NCBI RefSeq assembly: GCF_030813435.1
Contig: NZ_JAUSUG010000003.1
Coordinates: 310,001 to 374,000, forward strand
Length of the DNA: 64,000 bases
Direction: 5' to 3'
DNA from: Evansella vedderi
Lineage (GTDB): Bacteria > Bacillota > Bacilli > Bacillales > Salisediminibacteriaceae
The notes under the pieces are model-generated. The model was not told the DNA's origin. It was given only the letters and a program-made list of their open reading frames with translations, and did not search any database. This document shows positions 8,773-18,344 of this stretch, in pieces (within the stretch, counting starts at the first letter, position 1; each line of letters starts with the position of its first letter). The position numbers and the translations under genes are program-made.

Positions 8773-9840
8773 TTACCGCGGTGTAATAAAATTCTGCGTA
8801 TAATGATTCCTATATACTCCTACTCCTAAATGAGTAAAACGATCGTTTAACAAATTAACTCGATGGCCCTCACTATTAAGCCAACCCTCTACTGCAGCAA
8901 TTCCATCCACATAATTGGCAGCTATATTTTCCGCTGCTGAATGAAAGGACAAATACTCCCCTTGTAATCGATCCTTTAGTTCTCCGTTTGTAGGTGATGT
9001 ATGGGAAAAATAATTATTATAATGCATATCTTGACTATGAAGTAAGGCGACTTTTGCTGTTGTTTCCTCCCATTTAAGGGGGGGGAGCCCATGTCGCTTA
9101 CGTATATCATTTGTTAGATCAAATATTTGTCTTGCCTGACCCTCTTGAATATGTTCCCATTGTTCATCAGTTAAAGGTTCAATTTCAGGCAATACACCCC
9201 TGTACACAATAGAATATGGTCTTTGCAGTAATAATGTTTCTTGATCTATAAATCGAATCGACGATAATGTATCCTCCACAGTATCAAAGTAAAATTGAAC
9301 CCAAATATCCTCTAATGGTGCCAATGGATACATTTTCAATTCCTCTTCCCTTAATTCAAACTGGTATGATGAAAATTCCCCACTTAGGGAGACTATATCG
9401 TTGAATTCAAATTGTTCCGCTATACTGTTATAGGAATCCCCAATTCGTATATAAGGCAGTTCTGCCAATTCATCATTAGTGAAAACGGAAACTACTGTAT
9501 TGTCTTCCATAGATAGAGCAAATTGCAAATATACATCCGTTTCATTATAAATCCACCAATCATAACCATAAGGAGTTGGATCTACCCGACCAGGATTTCC
9601 AAACTCTCCTACTAAATCATCCCCAGGTTTTCCAATCCATTCGTGGATGCCATGAACCGTGGGATTTAATATATCTTCATCAGTTTGTGAATTACCATCA
9701 GTTTCATCACTAGTTTCCTCAGGAGAAGAGGCGGTTTCAAGCTCTTCTATTTCTTCATTCACAAATTCATTTTCATAAAAAAAAGTCAATAATGTATAAC
9801 ATAATAAAAATCCTATTATAAAGGTAATTATAATTTTCAT
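8773..9840 (-). CDS. ylbC: YlbC, CAP-domain (SCP/PR1) membrane-anchored protein
   Basis: 355 residues with an N-terminal hydrophobic signal-anchor (about residues 3-20), an acidic Thr/Ser/Glu linker to about 65, a CAP-associated N-terminal domain (about 65-215), and a C-terminal CAP domain (about 235-355). CAP signatures seen are HSQDMHYNNYFSH near 272-284, AAENIA near 304 and GWLNSEGHRVNLL near 317-330. CAP proteins are secreted; enzymatic activity in bacterial members is unproven. GAGGAG precedes the ATG. Confidence 0.87.
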   Translation of the reverse strand: MKIIITFIIGFLLCYTLLTFFYENEFVNEEIEELETASSPEETSDETDGNSQTDEDILNPTVHGIHEWIGKPGDDLVGEFGNPGRVDPTPYGYDWWIYNETDVYLQFALSMEDNTVVSVFTNDELAELPYIRIGDSYNSIAEQFEFNDIVSLSGEFSSYQFELREEELKMYPLAPLEDIWVQFYFDTVEDTLSSIRFIDQETLLLQRPYSIVYRGVLPEIEPLTDEQWEHIQEGQARQIFDLTNDIRKRHGLPPLKWEETTAKVALLHSQDMHYNNYFSHTSPTNGELKDRLQGEYLSFHSAAENIAANYVDGIAAVEGWLNSEGHRVNLLNDRFTHLGVGVYRNHYTQNFITPR

Positions 9841-9975
9841 TTGATGGCTCCTCTCGTAGCTAATCTCTTTTTTAAACTTTCTAGAGAGGATATAATTGTT
9901 CCTGCCAAATTACAATCAATCACATAAATCGAAGAGAAAAGCATCCTTTCAACAAAAACTCTCATTAAAACGACA

Positions 9976-10016
9976 AAAAGCTGAGCCAAAAGGTTTTTCC
10001 TAATGGAACAGCTTTT
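9976..10016 (-). terminator. Terminator of ylbB
   Basis: AAAAGCTG pairs with CAGCTTTT around inner GGTTTTTCC-type arms, and the minus strand continues into a T-rich stretch. Confidence 0.7.
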
Positions 10017-10039
10017 CTGCTATTTACTAATATATATAA

Positions 10040-10468
10040 TTAATGATGGTACTCCTCAGACTCCGATATTTCTGAAAGGGCAAAACCTGCTTCATCAGCA
10101 GTGCTCTTATGAACCGCTAAATCTCCTAGAGCTACAATTCCAATAAGTCTGCTATTTTCCACTATAGGTAGTCTGCGGATTTGCTTTTCAGCCATCATTT
10201 TTGCAGCCTCATCTACACTCATATCAGGAGTTGCAGTAAGTAATTGTTCAGTCATTACATCCGTTACCTGTGTAGAATTTGGTTTTTTTTCTGCTACACC
10301 TCTTACAACAATATCTCTATCTGTAATCATTCCTAATAATTGTTGTCCTTCACAAATAGGTATCGCCCCAACATCATATTCTTTCATTTTTACAGCAGCC
10401 TCGTACACATTATCCACAGGACTGCAAGACTCTACTTCAGTTGTCATAATGTCTCTTAATGTTTTCAT
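10040..10468 (-). CDS. ylbB: YlbB, tandem CBS-domain protein
   Basis: Two CBS domains (about residues 1-60 and 70-130) form a Bateman module, a fold that binds adenine nucleotides or SAM and acts as an energy sensor; the ligand here is unknown. Motifs MTTEVESCSP, VGAIPICEGQQLLGMITDRDI and RRLPIVENSRLIGIVALGDL mark the two repeats. I place the start at 10468 because GGAGGG sits five bases ahead; this gives 142 residues. It is a single-gene unit. Confidence 0.88.
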   Translation of the reverse strand: MKTLRDIMTTEVESCSPVDNVYEAAVKMKEYDVGAIPICEGQQLLGMITDRDIVVRGVAEKKPNSTQVTDVMTEQLLTATPDMSVDEAAKMMAEKQIRRLPIVENSRLIGIVALGDLAVHKSTADEAGFALSEISESEEYHH

Positions 10469-10589
10469 CTTATCCCTCCGACAAAAATCAATTTTACTGT
10501 TATAAATTTCCCTCATACTTATTTTTTATGTATAAAGACTATAATTTCGTAAAAAAAGTTTTATACGAAAGAAAATTTACATGTTTTCT

Positions 10590-10618
10590 TTGCATCTACT
10601 ACCATTTCGTAATATGAT
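10590..10618 (+). promoter_or_regulatory. Candidate sigma-A promoter of ylbA
   Basis: TTGCAT and TATGAT with a 17-base spacer lie 42 bases before the ylbA start. ATTTCGTAA occurs in the spacer and again at about 10547. Confidence 0.6.
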
Positions 10619-10659
10619 AAGATAGTAAAGTGAGTATGATTTGTTGGGAGGTATAAGTA

Positions 10660-11013
10660 ATGAAATTTGAAGAAACAGGACTTGAAGGTTTAACCATAGA
10701 ATTCCAGGCTCTAGAGGATATTATGGAGAATGCTGGATTCCATTATGTATATGATTATGAAAGAGTAACCTTTGACTATAAAATAGTCAGCCAAGTTCGA
10801 GATGAAGTGTATTATTTCCGTGTGCAAGCTTACGCAGTAGAGGGTGAAATCCCTTCACCTCATAGTGCTGTAAAACTAATGGCTCCGATTTTAGGAAAGC
10901 ATTATTACCCACATGGTGTTGAATACGATGAGGAATTCCCTAAGAACATCATTGATAAATGTAATAAAAAAATAGATTTAGTAAAAAATCAAATCAAAGA
11001 AGAAGCTCTTTAA
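10660..11013 (+). CDS. ylbA: YlbA/YugN-family protein
   Basis: 117-residue cytoplasmic protein of the YugN family, function unknown. The conserved body runs from ETGLEG at the N-terminus through FDYKIV and VYYFRVQAYAVEGEIP (about 50-65) to LGKHYYPHGVEY (about 77-88). GGGAGG precedes the ATG, and a good sigma-A promoter lies upstream. In B. subtilis ylbA stands at the same place next to the cta genes. Confidence 0.8.
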   Translation: MKFEETGLEGLTIEFQALEDIMENAGFHYVYDYERVTFDYKIVSQVRDEVYYFRVQAYAVEGEIPSPHSAVKLMAPILGKHYYPHGVEYDEEFPKNIIDKCNKKIDLVKNQIKEEAL

Positions 11014-11057
11014 AAAACCTACATACGGTTAATTTGATTAATAAATGAATCTAAAGG

Positions 11058-11113
11058 TGCTTTCGATAATATCAGTCATATGAATTTATTGTCAAATGAC
11101 GTTATCGAAGGCA
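11058..11113 (+). terminator. Probable terminator of ylbA
   Basis: TGCTTTCGATAAT pairs with GTTATCGAAGGCA with one G-U pair across a 30-nt loop and runs into a T-rich stretch. Confidence 0.55.
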
Positions 11114-11218
11114 TTTCTTTATTCTAATAAGCTTGTTTAACTATTAATTAGTTTCTTTGATCACGCTGACATAATATAATTAAGTATATGATTTACCTGA
11201 ACGGAAAGGGGCATTACT

Positions 11219-12277
11219 TTGACATCTCAAACAATAAAAAAATATTCCTATATAGTACTAGGGCTCATAGTACTTGCCCTTGTTTTATATTTTATTTTAC
11301 CTGTTTCTATACCAATAATAGTTGCTTTTATTACGGCTTTATTTTTAGCTCCTCTTGTAAATATTTTGATGAGTAAGGCTAAACTGTCGAGAAGTATTTC
11401 TGTATTTATTGTTTTTATCACATTTGTGTTGATTCTAGTATTTGCGGGGTATTTTATTTTAACTCGGGCATTGTACCAGTTAAATTCCTTTATTGAGAAT
11501 CTTCCACGGACAATAAACCAGATTTACGCTGCTTGGAGAGAATTTATTTTTAACCTTGAAGATAAAGTTGGTGTCTATTTCCCGGATATTGTCGAAGAAA
11601 TTGATAACGTAATTGCAAATTATCTTTTTGAATTTAGATTGCTTTTCCAAGAAATTGATATTATTGGCCAAATTACAAATGTATTAATCAGTATACCTGC
11701 CTATATAGTTTCGTTGTTAGTCTATTTAATATCTTTATATTTATTTTTATTAGAGCTTCCGCGCTTAAAGGAAAAAATGTTTGGTTATATGACAGATAAG
11801 ACGGCTGAGAAGGTATCCTTTATGACTTCACGTCTTTCTTACGTTGTGTTTGGCTTCTTTAAAGCACAGTTTCTCGTAAGTATCATTATTTTTATCGTTA
11901 CTTTTATTGGTCTATATTTTATAGCACCAGATGTAGCATTGATTATGTCTATCGTTATTTGGATAATTGATTTTATTCCTATAATAGGATCCATTGTTAT
12001 ACTTGCTCCATGGGGTCTTTATCATATTATTGTAGGAAATACGGCAATGGCAGTTCAGTTGTTCATTTTAGCAGCTATTCTCCTAACAATTCGACGTACT
12101 GTGGAACCTAAGGTTATGGGACATCATATTGGATTATCCCCGCTAGCCACACTAATTTCACTATATATCGGACTACAACTTTTAGGTATCCTTGGCTTTA
12201 TCTTAGGGCCATTGCTAGTAATCCTCTTCACAAGCGCAAAAGAAGCAGGAATCATTAAACTAAACTTTAAAATTTAG
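11219..12277 (+). CDS. YtvI-like sporulation membrane protein (AI-2E transporter family)
   Basis: Polytopic membrane protein of 352 residues, PerM/AI-2 exporter fold. It starts at TTG after AAAGGGG. Hydrophobic segments are at about 10-50, 60-85, 150-180, 215-270, 275-295 and 305-345. The motif GHHIGLSPLATLISLYIGLQ near the C-terminus is the family signature. The length and the conserved FIPIIGS loop near 255 fit the YtvI subgroup, implicated in sporulation. Here it sits between ylbA and the cta genes, unlike in B. subtilis. Substrate unknown. Confidence 0.8.
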   Translation: MTSQTIKKYSYIVLGLIVLALVLYFILPVSIPIIVAFITALFLAPLVNILMSKAKLSRSISVFIVFITFVLILVFAGYFILTRALYQLNSFIENLPRTINQIYAAWREFIFNLEDKVGVYFPDIVEEIDNVIANYLFEFRLLFQEIDIIGQITNVLISIPAYIVSLLVYLISLYLFLLELPRLKEKMFGYMTDKTAEKVSFMTSRLSYVVFGFFKAQFLVSIIIFIVTFIGLYFIAPDVALIMSIVIWIIDFIPIIGSIVILAPWGLYHIIVGNTAMAVQLFILAAILLTIRRTVEPKVMGHHIGLSPLATLISLYIGLQLLGILGFILGPLLVILFTSAKEAGIIKLNFKI

Positions 12278-12297
12278 AAGATTTACTAAATTTAAAA

Positions 12298-12336
12298 GGA
12301 TGAGTCGAAAGGTTATAAAACCCTTTTGACTCACCC
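12298..12336. terminator. Bidirectional terminator, ytvI-like / ctaM
   Basis: GGATGAGTCGAAAGG pairs with CCTTTTGACTCACCC between two convergent genes; it belongs to the GAGG..CTC hairpin family noted in the findings. Confidence 0.75.
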
Positions 12337-12342
12337 TCTCTT

Positions 12343-12801
12343 TTATCCACCAATAATAGCTCTAAATAAATTGGTTGTTTCACCAGGTGGGAAAATAACA
12401 TAAAGCATGAGATAAACGGCAATACCTGTAGTTGCAGAGATGAACCATAACACAGAGGTAATTGGCCCTAATCTAACGTGCTTTGCAAGATTATTTTTAT
12501 AGCCTGATACTAATGTTACTATCCCAAGAATAGCTGCTAAAGTAGCTAAGATAATATGGATAATCAAAAATATCTGGTAGTAAAAAGCAACATGCTCCGG
12601 TCCACCAAAAGTGGTACTCCCTACAAAGATTGTCTTTGAAAGGTAAGTAATAAAAAATATAGATGCAAGTACAGCTGCCCAAAACATGGCCTTTTTATGT
12701 GCCTCAATTTTTCTTTTCGATACTAAGTACCATCCAACAGCTACAAAAATAGCACTAAAAGCGATAAAAATAGTACTGATTAACGGTAAAAGTTCTGCCA
12801 T
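12343..12801 (-). CDS. DUF420 membrane protein, CtaM/YozB-like oxidase assembly factor
   Basis: Four transmembrane helices in 152 residues (about 7-27, 38-60, 75-100, 120-140). DUF420 proteins include YozB of B. subtilis and CtaM of Staphylococcus aureus, the latter required for a functional aa3 oxidase. Conserved membrane histidines occur at FGGPEHVAFYYQ and FLIIHIILA (about residues 65-85). It follows ctaF on the same strand, where B. subtilis has ctaG, so a role in heme-copper oxidase maturation is likely. A hairpin separates it from ctaF. Confidence 0.8.
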   Translation of the reverse strand: MAELLPLISTIFIAFSAIFVAVGWYLVSKRKIEAHKKAMFWAAVLASIFFITYLSKTIFVGSTTFGGPEHVAFYYQIFLIIHIILATLAAILGIVTLVSGYKNNLAKHVRLGPITSVLWFISATTGIAVYLMLYVIFPPGETTNLFRAIIGG

Positions 12802-12916
12802 TCCTGTTCAACCCTTTCGTGCTTTTGTCCATTTCCATTATATAGGCTTGTCCCTTTTTATGTTTTAAAAAATAATGAAGATTTTATTACAATTTTTGAC
12901 GAAGCTCTTCATAAAG

Positions 12917-12941
12917 ATACCCCCGCCATGAGCGGGGGTAT
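12917..12941. terminator. GC-rich hairpin between ctaF and the DUF420 gene
   Basis: ATACCCCCGC pairs with GCGGGGGTAT. On the minus strand, the direction of ctaF, the tail is only CTTTATG, so it may attenuate rather than stop read-through into the DUF420 gene. The plus strand has a T7 tail but no known upstream gene. Confidence 0.6.
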
Positions 12942-12950
12942 TTTTTTATA

Positions 12951-13301
12951 TTACCATTTAACAATGCCTAGTAGCAGCATTAAAGATGCTACTGTTGGAA
13001 TTGCCACAAGGACACCGGTCCAAATCATCGCATTTGGCCACCCATTTCCACGCTCATTTAAATGCATGAAAACGTAAAGCTGAAGGATTACTTGAATTAC
13101 TGCAAGTAATAAGATGAATGGCATAGCAAAGCCTGTAGGAATAGCATCACTTGCGATAGATATAAAAGCCATTGACGTTAAGAAAATCATGAGAACAAAC
13201 GAGATAAGCTGTGTTCTCATTTCATTTCTTAGCTTACGTTGAGTTTTTTTAGACGGTTTTCCCGTTAACGGAGCACTTGGATCCATACCATGTTGTCCCA
13301 T
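12951..13301 (-). CDS. ctaF: Cytochrome c oxidase subunit IVB, CtaF
   Basis: Small accessory subunit of the caa3 oxidase with three transmembrane helices (about residues 27-50, 55-78, 92-114) of the cyoD/COX4_pro type. The family segment VFMHLNERGNGWPN lies in the second loop. GGAGGTTGATCGT before 13301 makes this ATG the start (116 residues); the upstream in-frame ATG overlaps ctaE and lacks a site. Last gene of the ctaC-D-E-F run. Confidence 0.9.
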   Translation of the reverse strand: MGQHGMDPSAPLTGKPSKKTQRKLRNEMRTQLISFVLMIFLTSMAFISIASDAIPTGFAMPFILLLAVIQVILQLYVFMHLNERGNGWPNAMIWTGVLVAIPTVASLMLLLGIVKW

Positions 13302-13305
13302 ACGA

Positions 13306-13923
13306 TCAACCTCCATATCCCATTAAGTAAACGACAGAGAAAATAAATACCCAAACTACATCAATAAAGTGCCAGTATAAAACTGCTACGTAAAATTTAG
13401 GTGCATTTGTTAAAGTTAACCCTGTCTTACGGTAACGAATTAACAATGTAACTATCCATCCGATACCAAATGCTACGTGAGCACCGTGCGTACCAACTAA
13501 CGTATAGAACGAAGAAGCAAAAGCACTAGTTGTAAATCCAAGGCCATAATGATAATACTCATAGAACTCATAGATCTCTAGGCCTAAGAAAGCTAAACCA
13601 AGAGCAACGGTTACCCACATCCAAACAAGTAAACCTTTGTAATTTCCTCGTTTCATGGAGATGATAGCAAATACACTAGTTAAACTACTTGTTAAAAGAA
13701 TCATCGTCATGATGAAAACAAGTGGTAAGTGGAATAAATCGTCTGGTCCTGGACCACTTACAACGCCGCCTCTTAATCCTAAATAGGTTCCAAAGAGGCT
13801 GGCGAACAATACTGTTTCTCCTCCGAGGAAGAACCAGAATCCTAAAAATTTATTTCTCCCTTCAAGGGTTGCCTTTTCAGGATTTGGAGGTAATGTATGT
13901 TGATTAACAGTTTGATCTGCCAT
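13306..13923 (-). CDS. ctaE: Cytochrome c oxidase subunit III, CtaE
   Basis: 205 residues with five membrane helices, the short subunit III form of Bacillus caa3 oxidase. Motifs GTHGAHVAFGIGW near 145-157 and YWHFIDVVWVFIF near 183-195 carry conserved His, Glu and Trp residues. It is encoded one base after ctaD and just ahead of ctaF in one operon. It stabilises subunit I and supports proton uptake. Confidence 0.95.
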   Translation of the reverse strand: MADQTVNQHTLPPNPEKATLEGRNKFLGFWFFLGGETVLFASLFGTYLGLRGGVVSGPGPDDLFHLPLVFIMTMILLTSSLTSVFAIISMKRGNYKGLLVWMWVTVALGLAFLGLEIYEFYEYYHYGLGFTTSAFASSFYTLVGTHGAHVAFGIGWIVTLLIRYRKTGLTLTNAPKFYVAVLYWHFIDVVWVFIFSVVYLMGYGG

Positions 13924-13924
13924 A

Positions 13925-15763
13925 TTACTTACCCCCCTTAATTACTTCTTCTTTAGGTATATGATACCCATGATCTTCTTTAATAGAACGAACAAACATT
14001 GCACCGAAGTTAATAACTAGACCGAGAATTGCCAGCCATAGGAATCCTTCGTGATAGTAAATAAATCCAAAACTAGAGATAAATAACCCTAAAGACATAA
14101 TGAACGGTAAGATGGAGCCATTTGGCATGTGAATATCTCCTAATGGTTCCGCAGCCTTCATTTTTCCGTCTCCTTCATACTTCTCATACCATAAAGCATC
14201 TACATCACGAACAAGTGGTGTTTGAGCAAAGTTGTATTCAGGAGTTGGAATTGGCATTGTCCACTCAAGCGTTCTTCCATTGCCCCATGGATCTGCATCT
14301 GTAACTTTGTTTTTCATGGAAGTAAAGATACTTACAACAAAGATAATAAATGCAATACCCATTAAGAATGCACCAATCGTACTGATAAAGTTCATCGTAT
14401 CCAATCCTTGACCACCTAAGTAAGATGCAACACGACGCGGCATTCCAATTAATCCTAGGAAGTGCTGTACGAAGAACGTCAAGTGGAATCCGATTAAGAA
14501 TAACCAGAAGAACCATTTTCCAAGTGTCTCATCAAGTTTGTAACCAAATATTCTTGGCCACCAGTAATAAGCACCAGCGAATAGACCGAGTACTACCCCA
14601 CCAATAATTACATAGTGGAAGTGGGCTACTACGAAATAAGTATCATGGAACTGATAGTTTGCTGCACTTGTTGCAAGCATAACACCTGTTACCCCACCCA
14701 TAGTGAAAGACGGAATAAATGCTAACGCAAATAAATTAGCTGTTGTGAACTGGATACGCCCTCCCCAAAGGGTTAATAACCAGTTAAATATCTTGATACC
14801 TGTAGGAACAGCAATTGCCATTGTCGCAACAGCAAAGATAGAGTTAGCTACAGGTCCCATACCAACTGTAAACATGTGGTGAGCCCATACCATGAATCCT
14901 AAGAAACCGATAATTAATGTTGCAAATACCATTGCAGAGTATCCAAACAAACGCTTCTTCGAGAAAGCACTTAAAATTTCTGAGAAGATACCGAATGCTG
15001 GAAGTATCAAAATATAAACTTCTGGGTGTCCAAAAATCCAGAATAAGTGTTGCCAAATTATAACGTTACCACCAAAGTCTACTGCAAAATAAGTGGCCCC
15101 AAAAATTCTTTCCAGCATAAGTAATAATAAGCCAATAGTTAATGCTGGGAAAGCAAATAAAATTAACATTGATGCTACAAAAGTACTCCATGTAAATAGA
15201 GGCATACGCATCATACTCATTCCTGGAGCACGCATATTGATTATTGTAACAAGGAAGTTAATACCCCCGATTAATGTACCTGCACCACTCACCTGTAATC
15301 CAAGTACATAATAATCAACGCCTGTTCCAGGTGATTCACTAGATAACGGAACGTAAGCAGTCCATCCAGCATCAGGTGCTCCACCAACAAACCAACTTAC
15401 ATTTAATAAAATACCCCCAAAAAGGAATAACCAAAATCCTAAAGCATTTAAAAATGGAAATGCTACGTCTCTCGCCCCAATTTGCAGTGGAACGATGTAG
15501 TTCATAAATCCGAATAATAACGGCATTGCTGCCAAAAATATCATCGTCGTACCGTGCATCGTTAACAACTCGTTAAACGTTTGTGCTGGTACGAAGGAAA
15601 ACTCTGGAAACATAAGCTGAATCCGCATTAAAATCGCTTCTAAACCACCAAGAGCGAAGAAAAATGCCCCTGCAACCAAATACATAATACCTATCTTTTT
15701 ATGGTCAACAGTTGTCAGCCAGTCCCAAAGAACACTCTTAGACTGCGCCTTCGCATTTGACAC
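13925..15763 (-). CDS. ctaD: Cytochrome c oxidase subunit I, CtaD
   Basis: Catalytic heme-copper subunit of 612 residues, the longer Bacillus type with two extra C-terminal helices. It binds heme a, heme a3 and CuB and reduces O2 to water while pumping protons. Landmarks are WDWLTTVDHKKIG at the N-terminus, LTMHGTTMIF with a heme a His near 70, FGHPEVYILILP near 241-252 with the CuB His-Tyr pair, and VVAHFHYVIIGG near 377-388 with the distal heme ligands. The start is GTG (15763) after AGGGGGT. It is central to the cta operon. Confidence 0.97.
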   Translation of the reverse strand: MSNAKAQSKSVLWDWLTTVDHKKIGIMYLVAGAFFFALGGLEAILMRIQLMFPEFSFVPAQTFNELLTMHGTTMIFLAAMPLLFGFMNYIVPLQIGARDVAFPFLNALGFWLFLFGGILLNVSWFVGGAPDAGWTAYVPLSSESPGTGVDYYVLGLQVSGAGTLIGGINFLVTIINMRAPGMSMMRMPLFTWSTFVASMLILFAFPALTIGLLLLMLERIFGATYFAVDFGGNVIIWQHLFWIFGHPEVYILILPAFGIFSEILSAFSKKRLFGYSAMVFATLIIGFLGFMVWAHHMFTVGMGPVANSIFAVATMAIAVPTGIKIFNWLLTLWGGRIQFTTANLFALAFIPSFTMGGVTGVMLATSAANYQFHDTYFVVAHFHYVIIGGVVLGLFAGAYYWWPRIFGYKLDETLGKWFFWLFLIGFHLTFFVQHFLGLIGMPRRVASYLGGQGLDTMNFISTIGAFLMGIAFIIFVVSIFTSMKNKVTDADPWGNGRTLEWTMPIPTPEYNFAQTPLVRDVDALWYEKYEGDGKMKAAEPLGDIHMPNGSILPFIMSLGLFISSFGFIYYHEGFLWLAILGLVINFGAMFVRSIKEDHGYHIPKEEVIKGGK

Positions 15764-15787
15764 TTGTTTTACCCCCTTAACAAACGA

Positions 15788-16792
15788 TTAATCTAATACT
15801 TTTAAGCTTTTTAAATATTCAATAAGTGCGTCCATATCTTCTTGAGGCATATCTGAGAATGCCGGCATGTTATTACCTGGTTTCCACTCTTGTGGGTCAC
15901 GGATAAAATTCTCTAAATTCTCATCCGTTGCTTCCATATAACCAGCATAAACCGTTCTTTCCCCAAAATTGGTTAAATTTGGTCCGAAGTTACCACCTTC
16001 ATTCCCAATGGCATGACAGGAAAGACAATTAGCTTCAAAAATGGCACGGCCTTCAACAGCATATTCCGTTATTTCGCCCTCTTCATAAGGAACCTCTGCC
16101 ATATTCGCTGCCCATGTCTCAAATGTATCGGGATCTACAGCAATAACTTTGAAATCCATTTGCCAGTGGGCAGGCCCACAAAGCTCTGCACACTTCCCTA
16201 AGTATACACCTTCGTTTGGTGCTTCCAGCCACATTGTGTTTGTAATTCCTGGTACATTATCTTGTTTCCCCGCTAGAGCAGGTACCCAGAATGCATGAAT
16301 AACATCGCTAGACTCTAACTCAATATTAATTCTTGTATTCGTTGGGATGTACATTTCTTGACCAGCGATAATATCATGGTCAGGGTATTCAAACTCCCAC
16401 CAGAATAAGTGTGCATGTGCCCTAATTGTAATAGCACCTTCAGAGTCATCAATTTCTGCTAGCTCAAATGTAGCCATTACGTTTGGAATCGCTAAAATTA
16501 GAAGTAAAATAATTGGAATCGTCGTCCAAATCACTTCAAGTGCTTTGTTTCCATGAACTTGTTTAGGAATATGAGTATCTCCTGGACGTTCGCGGAATTT
16601 AAACAGAACGATTAAATAAAGCGCGAAAACGACAACAATAACAAAGATCATGATATACAAGCTGAGTCGGATTAAGGAAAACTGCATATCTGCTACAGGT
16701 CCCTGTGGGTCTAAGGCAGATAGATTTTGTTGTCCACAACCGACAATCAGCAAGATGAAAGTGAATGGAAGCAGTCGCCATAAATATTTCAT
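15788..16792 (-). CDS. ctaC: Cytochrome caa3 oxidase subunit II with fused cytochrome c, CtaC
   Basis: 334-residue lipoprotein that takes electrons from cytochrome c into the CuA centre. A signal peptide ends at Cys19 (IVGC lipobox). Two membrane helices lie at about 38-66 and 87-108. The CuA ligands are seen as His166, Cys201, Cys205, His209 and Met212 in HAFWVP and CAELCGPAHWQM. A C-terminal cytochrome c domain has CLSCH at 256-260 and an axial Met in NNMPAF, which defines the caa3 type. It leads ctaD-E-F. Confidence 0.97.
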   Translation of the reverse strand: MKYLWRLLPFTFILLIVGCGQQNLSALDPQGPVADMQFSLIRLSLYIMIFVIVVVFALYLIVLFKFRERPGDTHIPKQVHGNKALEVIWTTIPIILLLILAIPNVMATFELAEIDDSEGAITIRAHAHLFWWEFEYPDHDIIAGQEMYIPTNTRINIELESSDVIHAFWVPALAGKQDNVPGITNTMWLEAPNEGVYLGKCAELCGPAHWQMDFKVIAVDPDTFETWAANMAEVPYEEGEITEYAVEGRAIFEANCLSCHAIGNEGGNFGPNLTNFGERTVYAGYMEATDENLENFIRDPQEWKPGNNMPAFSDMPQEDMDALIEYLKSLKVLD

Positions 16793-16826
16793 CTCGTCAC
16801 AAACCCCTCTTTCTTTCTTTTAAATA

Positions 16827-17750
16827 TTAAAACAAGTGTACAATGACCATAAGAATAAATAGAACGGTCATATAGATCAACGAATAGAAGAACATATGAC
16901 TTGCCCATTTAACATCGTCTTTGTACTTATAGCTCGCTAGACCTAAACCTAGCCAACCAATCCCCAATAATGATGCAACAATCGTATAAACAGTTCCGAA
17001 ATGTGCAACAGTTAAAGATACTGGAATCAACGCTGCCACATACCAAACTATTTGTCTTTTTGTGACTTTAAAACCAGCCACTACTGGTAACATTGGGATA
17101 CCAGCTCTTTTATACTCATCCACTCGTTTCATCGCTAACGCAAGAAAATGTGGCGGTTGCCAAATAAACATAATAAGAAATAATGACCAAGCTACTGGAT
17201 GCAGGCTAGCATCAATAGCGGCCCACCCAATTAACGGCGGTACAGCACCTGAAAAACTGCCAACAATCGTATTGAGTGTCGTTGTTCTTTTCGTCCACAT
17301 GGAATACAAAACAACATAAACAAAAAGGCCAATCAACCCAATAACCGCTGCCATAATTGTCGTTAAGGCCAACAATATCGTCCCCAACGCAGAAATGACA
17401 AGACCATATGTTAAAATCTGCTTCCCCTTTAGCTCCCCAGTAACGGATGGTCTTTCCATTGTTCTTTCCATCAAATGATCAATATCACGGTCTATATAAT
17501 TATTTAGAGCACAGCCCCCTGCAATGATAAAGGCAGATCCTAGAAGTGTCAGAAGTACAGTAAGTGGGTCATTGCTTAAAGAAGTTCCTGTATAAACCGC
17601 TGCAAGAAATAAACCAGTAAAGGTAGTTATTAAATTGGATTTAACTATACCTGTTTTAGAGATTGCTATGAAAGTTTTCCATGTTATTTGATTTTGACCA
17701 TTTTCGGATACAATCGCATCGTTTGATGTCAGCGTACTTGTCTTGTTCAT
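16827..17750 (-). CDS. ctaB: Protoheme IX farnesyltransferase, CtaB (heme O synthase)
   Basis: Polytopic UbiA-family prenyltransferase of 307 residues that adds a farnesyl group to heme B to give heme O. The prenyl-diphosphate motif [15 protein letters not shown] lies near residue 82, and a second acidic motif [11 protein letters not shown] near 212-222. About nine transmembrane helices are predicted. It is 34 bases upstream of ctaC in the same direction and divergent from ctaA, whose product uses heme O. GGGGGGTGAAGGA precedes the ATG. Confidence 0.96.
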   Translation of the reverse strand: MNKTSTLTSNDAIVSENGQNQITWKTFIAISKTGIVKSNLITTFTGLFLAAVYTGTSLSNDPLTVLLTLLGSAFIIAGGCALNNYIDRDIDHLMERTMERPSVTGELKGKQILTYGLVISALGTILLALTTIMAAVIGLIGLFVYVVLYSMWTKRTTTLNTIVGSFSGAVPPLIGWAAIDASLHPVAWSLFLIMFIWQPPHFLALAMKRVDEYKRAGIPMLPVVAGFKVTKRQIVWYVAALIPVSLTVAHFGTVYTIVASLLGIGWLGLGLASYKYKDDVKWASHMFFYSLIYMTVLFILMVIVHLF

Positions 17751-18344
17751 TCCTTCACCCCCCTCAAAAAAATTTCAATTATTAATCTTTATCAAATCAT
17801 GAATCTATCCATAAGTCTAATAATCTGCCCAGTATCTTTTCTCTTAAAGCTGTCTACATAAAAAAGATATCCTTTACGAAAAAAAGGATCAATAAATATT
17901 ATCCAGCCTTAAACTATTTAAGATAATTTAAATATTAAATTAATATCTTTAAAAATAATTTTCGTAGAAAATAAAAACACATGAAAATGGCATTATTTTT
18001 AGACTTATAGTCACATTATAAAGGAACATTCCGTGATTTTCATCACAATTATTAACATTACAAATATGTACCATGTTTTAAAAAAAATTTTCCTATAATC
18101 ACTATACCAATATTAATAATCTTTTCAAGGAAAATATACTTTCATGCATCATTTTTCTTCTAAAAAATTTCTACTTTTTGTTAATTTCTTAAAAGTAAAG
18201 ATAAATTGACTTTCTTTCAAATCTTGAATTAAAATGTAATTTGGACAACATCTGTTTTCTTGTCCTTATTTTCTATAGATAAGGCAAATATTATTATTTT
18301 TAAAAAATTTATCTTACTTTTTTTCTAAGAAAGTCGGTGAAGCA
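17751..18344. other. Divergent control region between ctaB and ctaA
   Basis: A 594-base, very AT-rich gap without an ORF. It must carry the promoters for both cta units. I see one good sigma-A promoter for ctaA (listed separately) and a GGACAA/TTGTCC inverted repeat at about 18243-18265 in its leader. ResD control of ctaA and ctaB is known in B. subtilis, but I cannot assign a ResD site here with confidence. Confidence 0.6.
18206..18235 (+). promoter_or_regulatory. Candidate sigma-A promoter of ctaA
   Basis: TTGACT and TAAAAT are separated by 18 bases, 110 bases before the GTG start. The start of the transcript would carry the GGACAA/TTGTCC hairpin. Confidence 0.6.
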
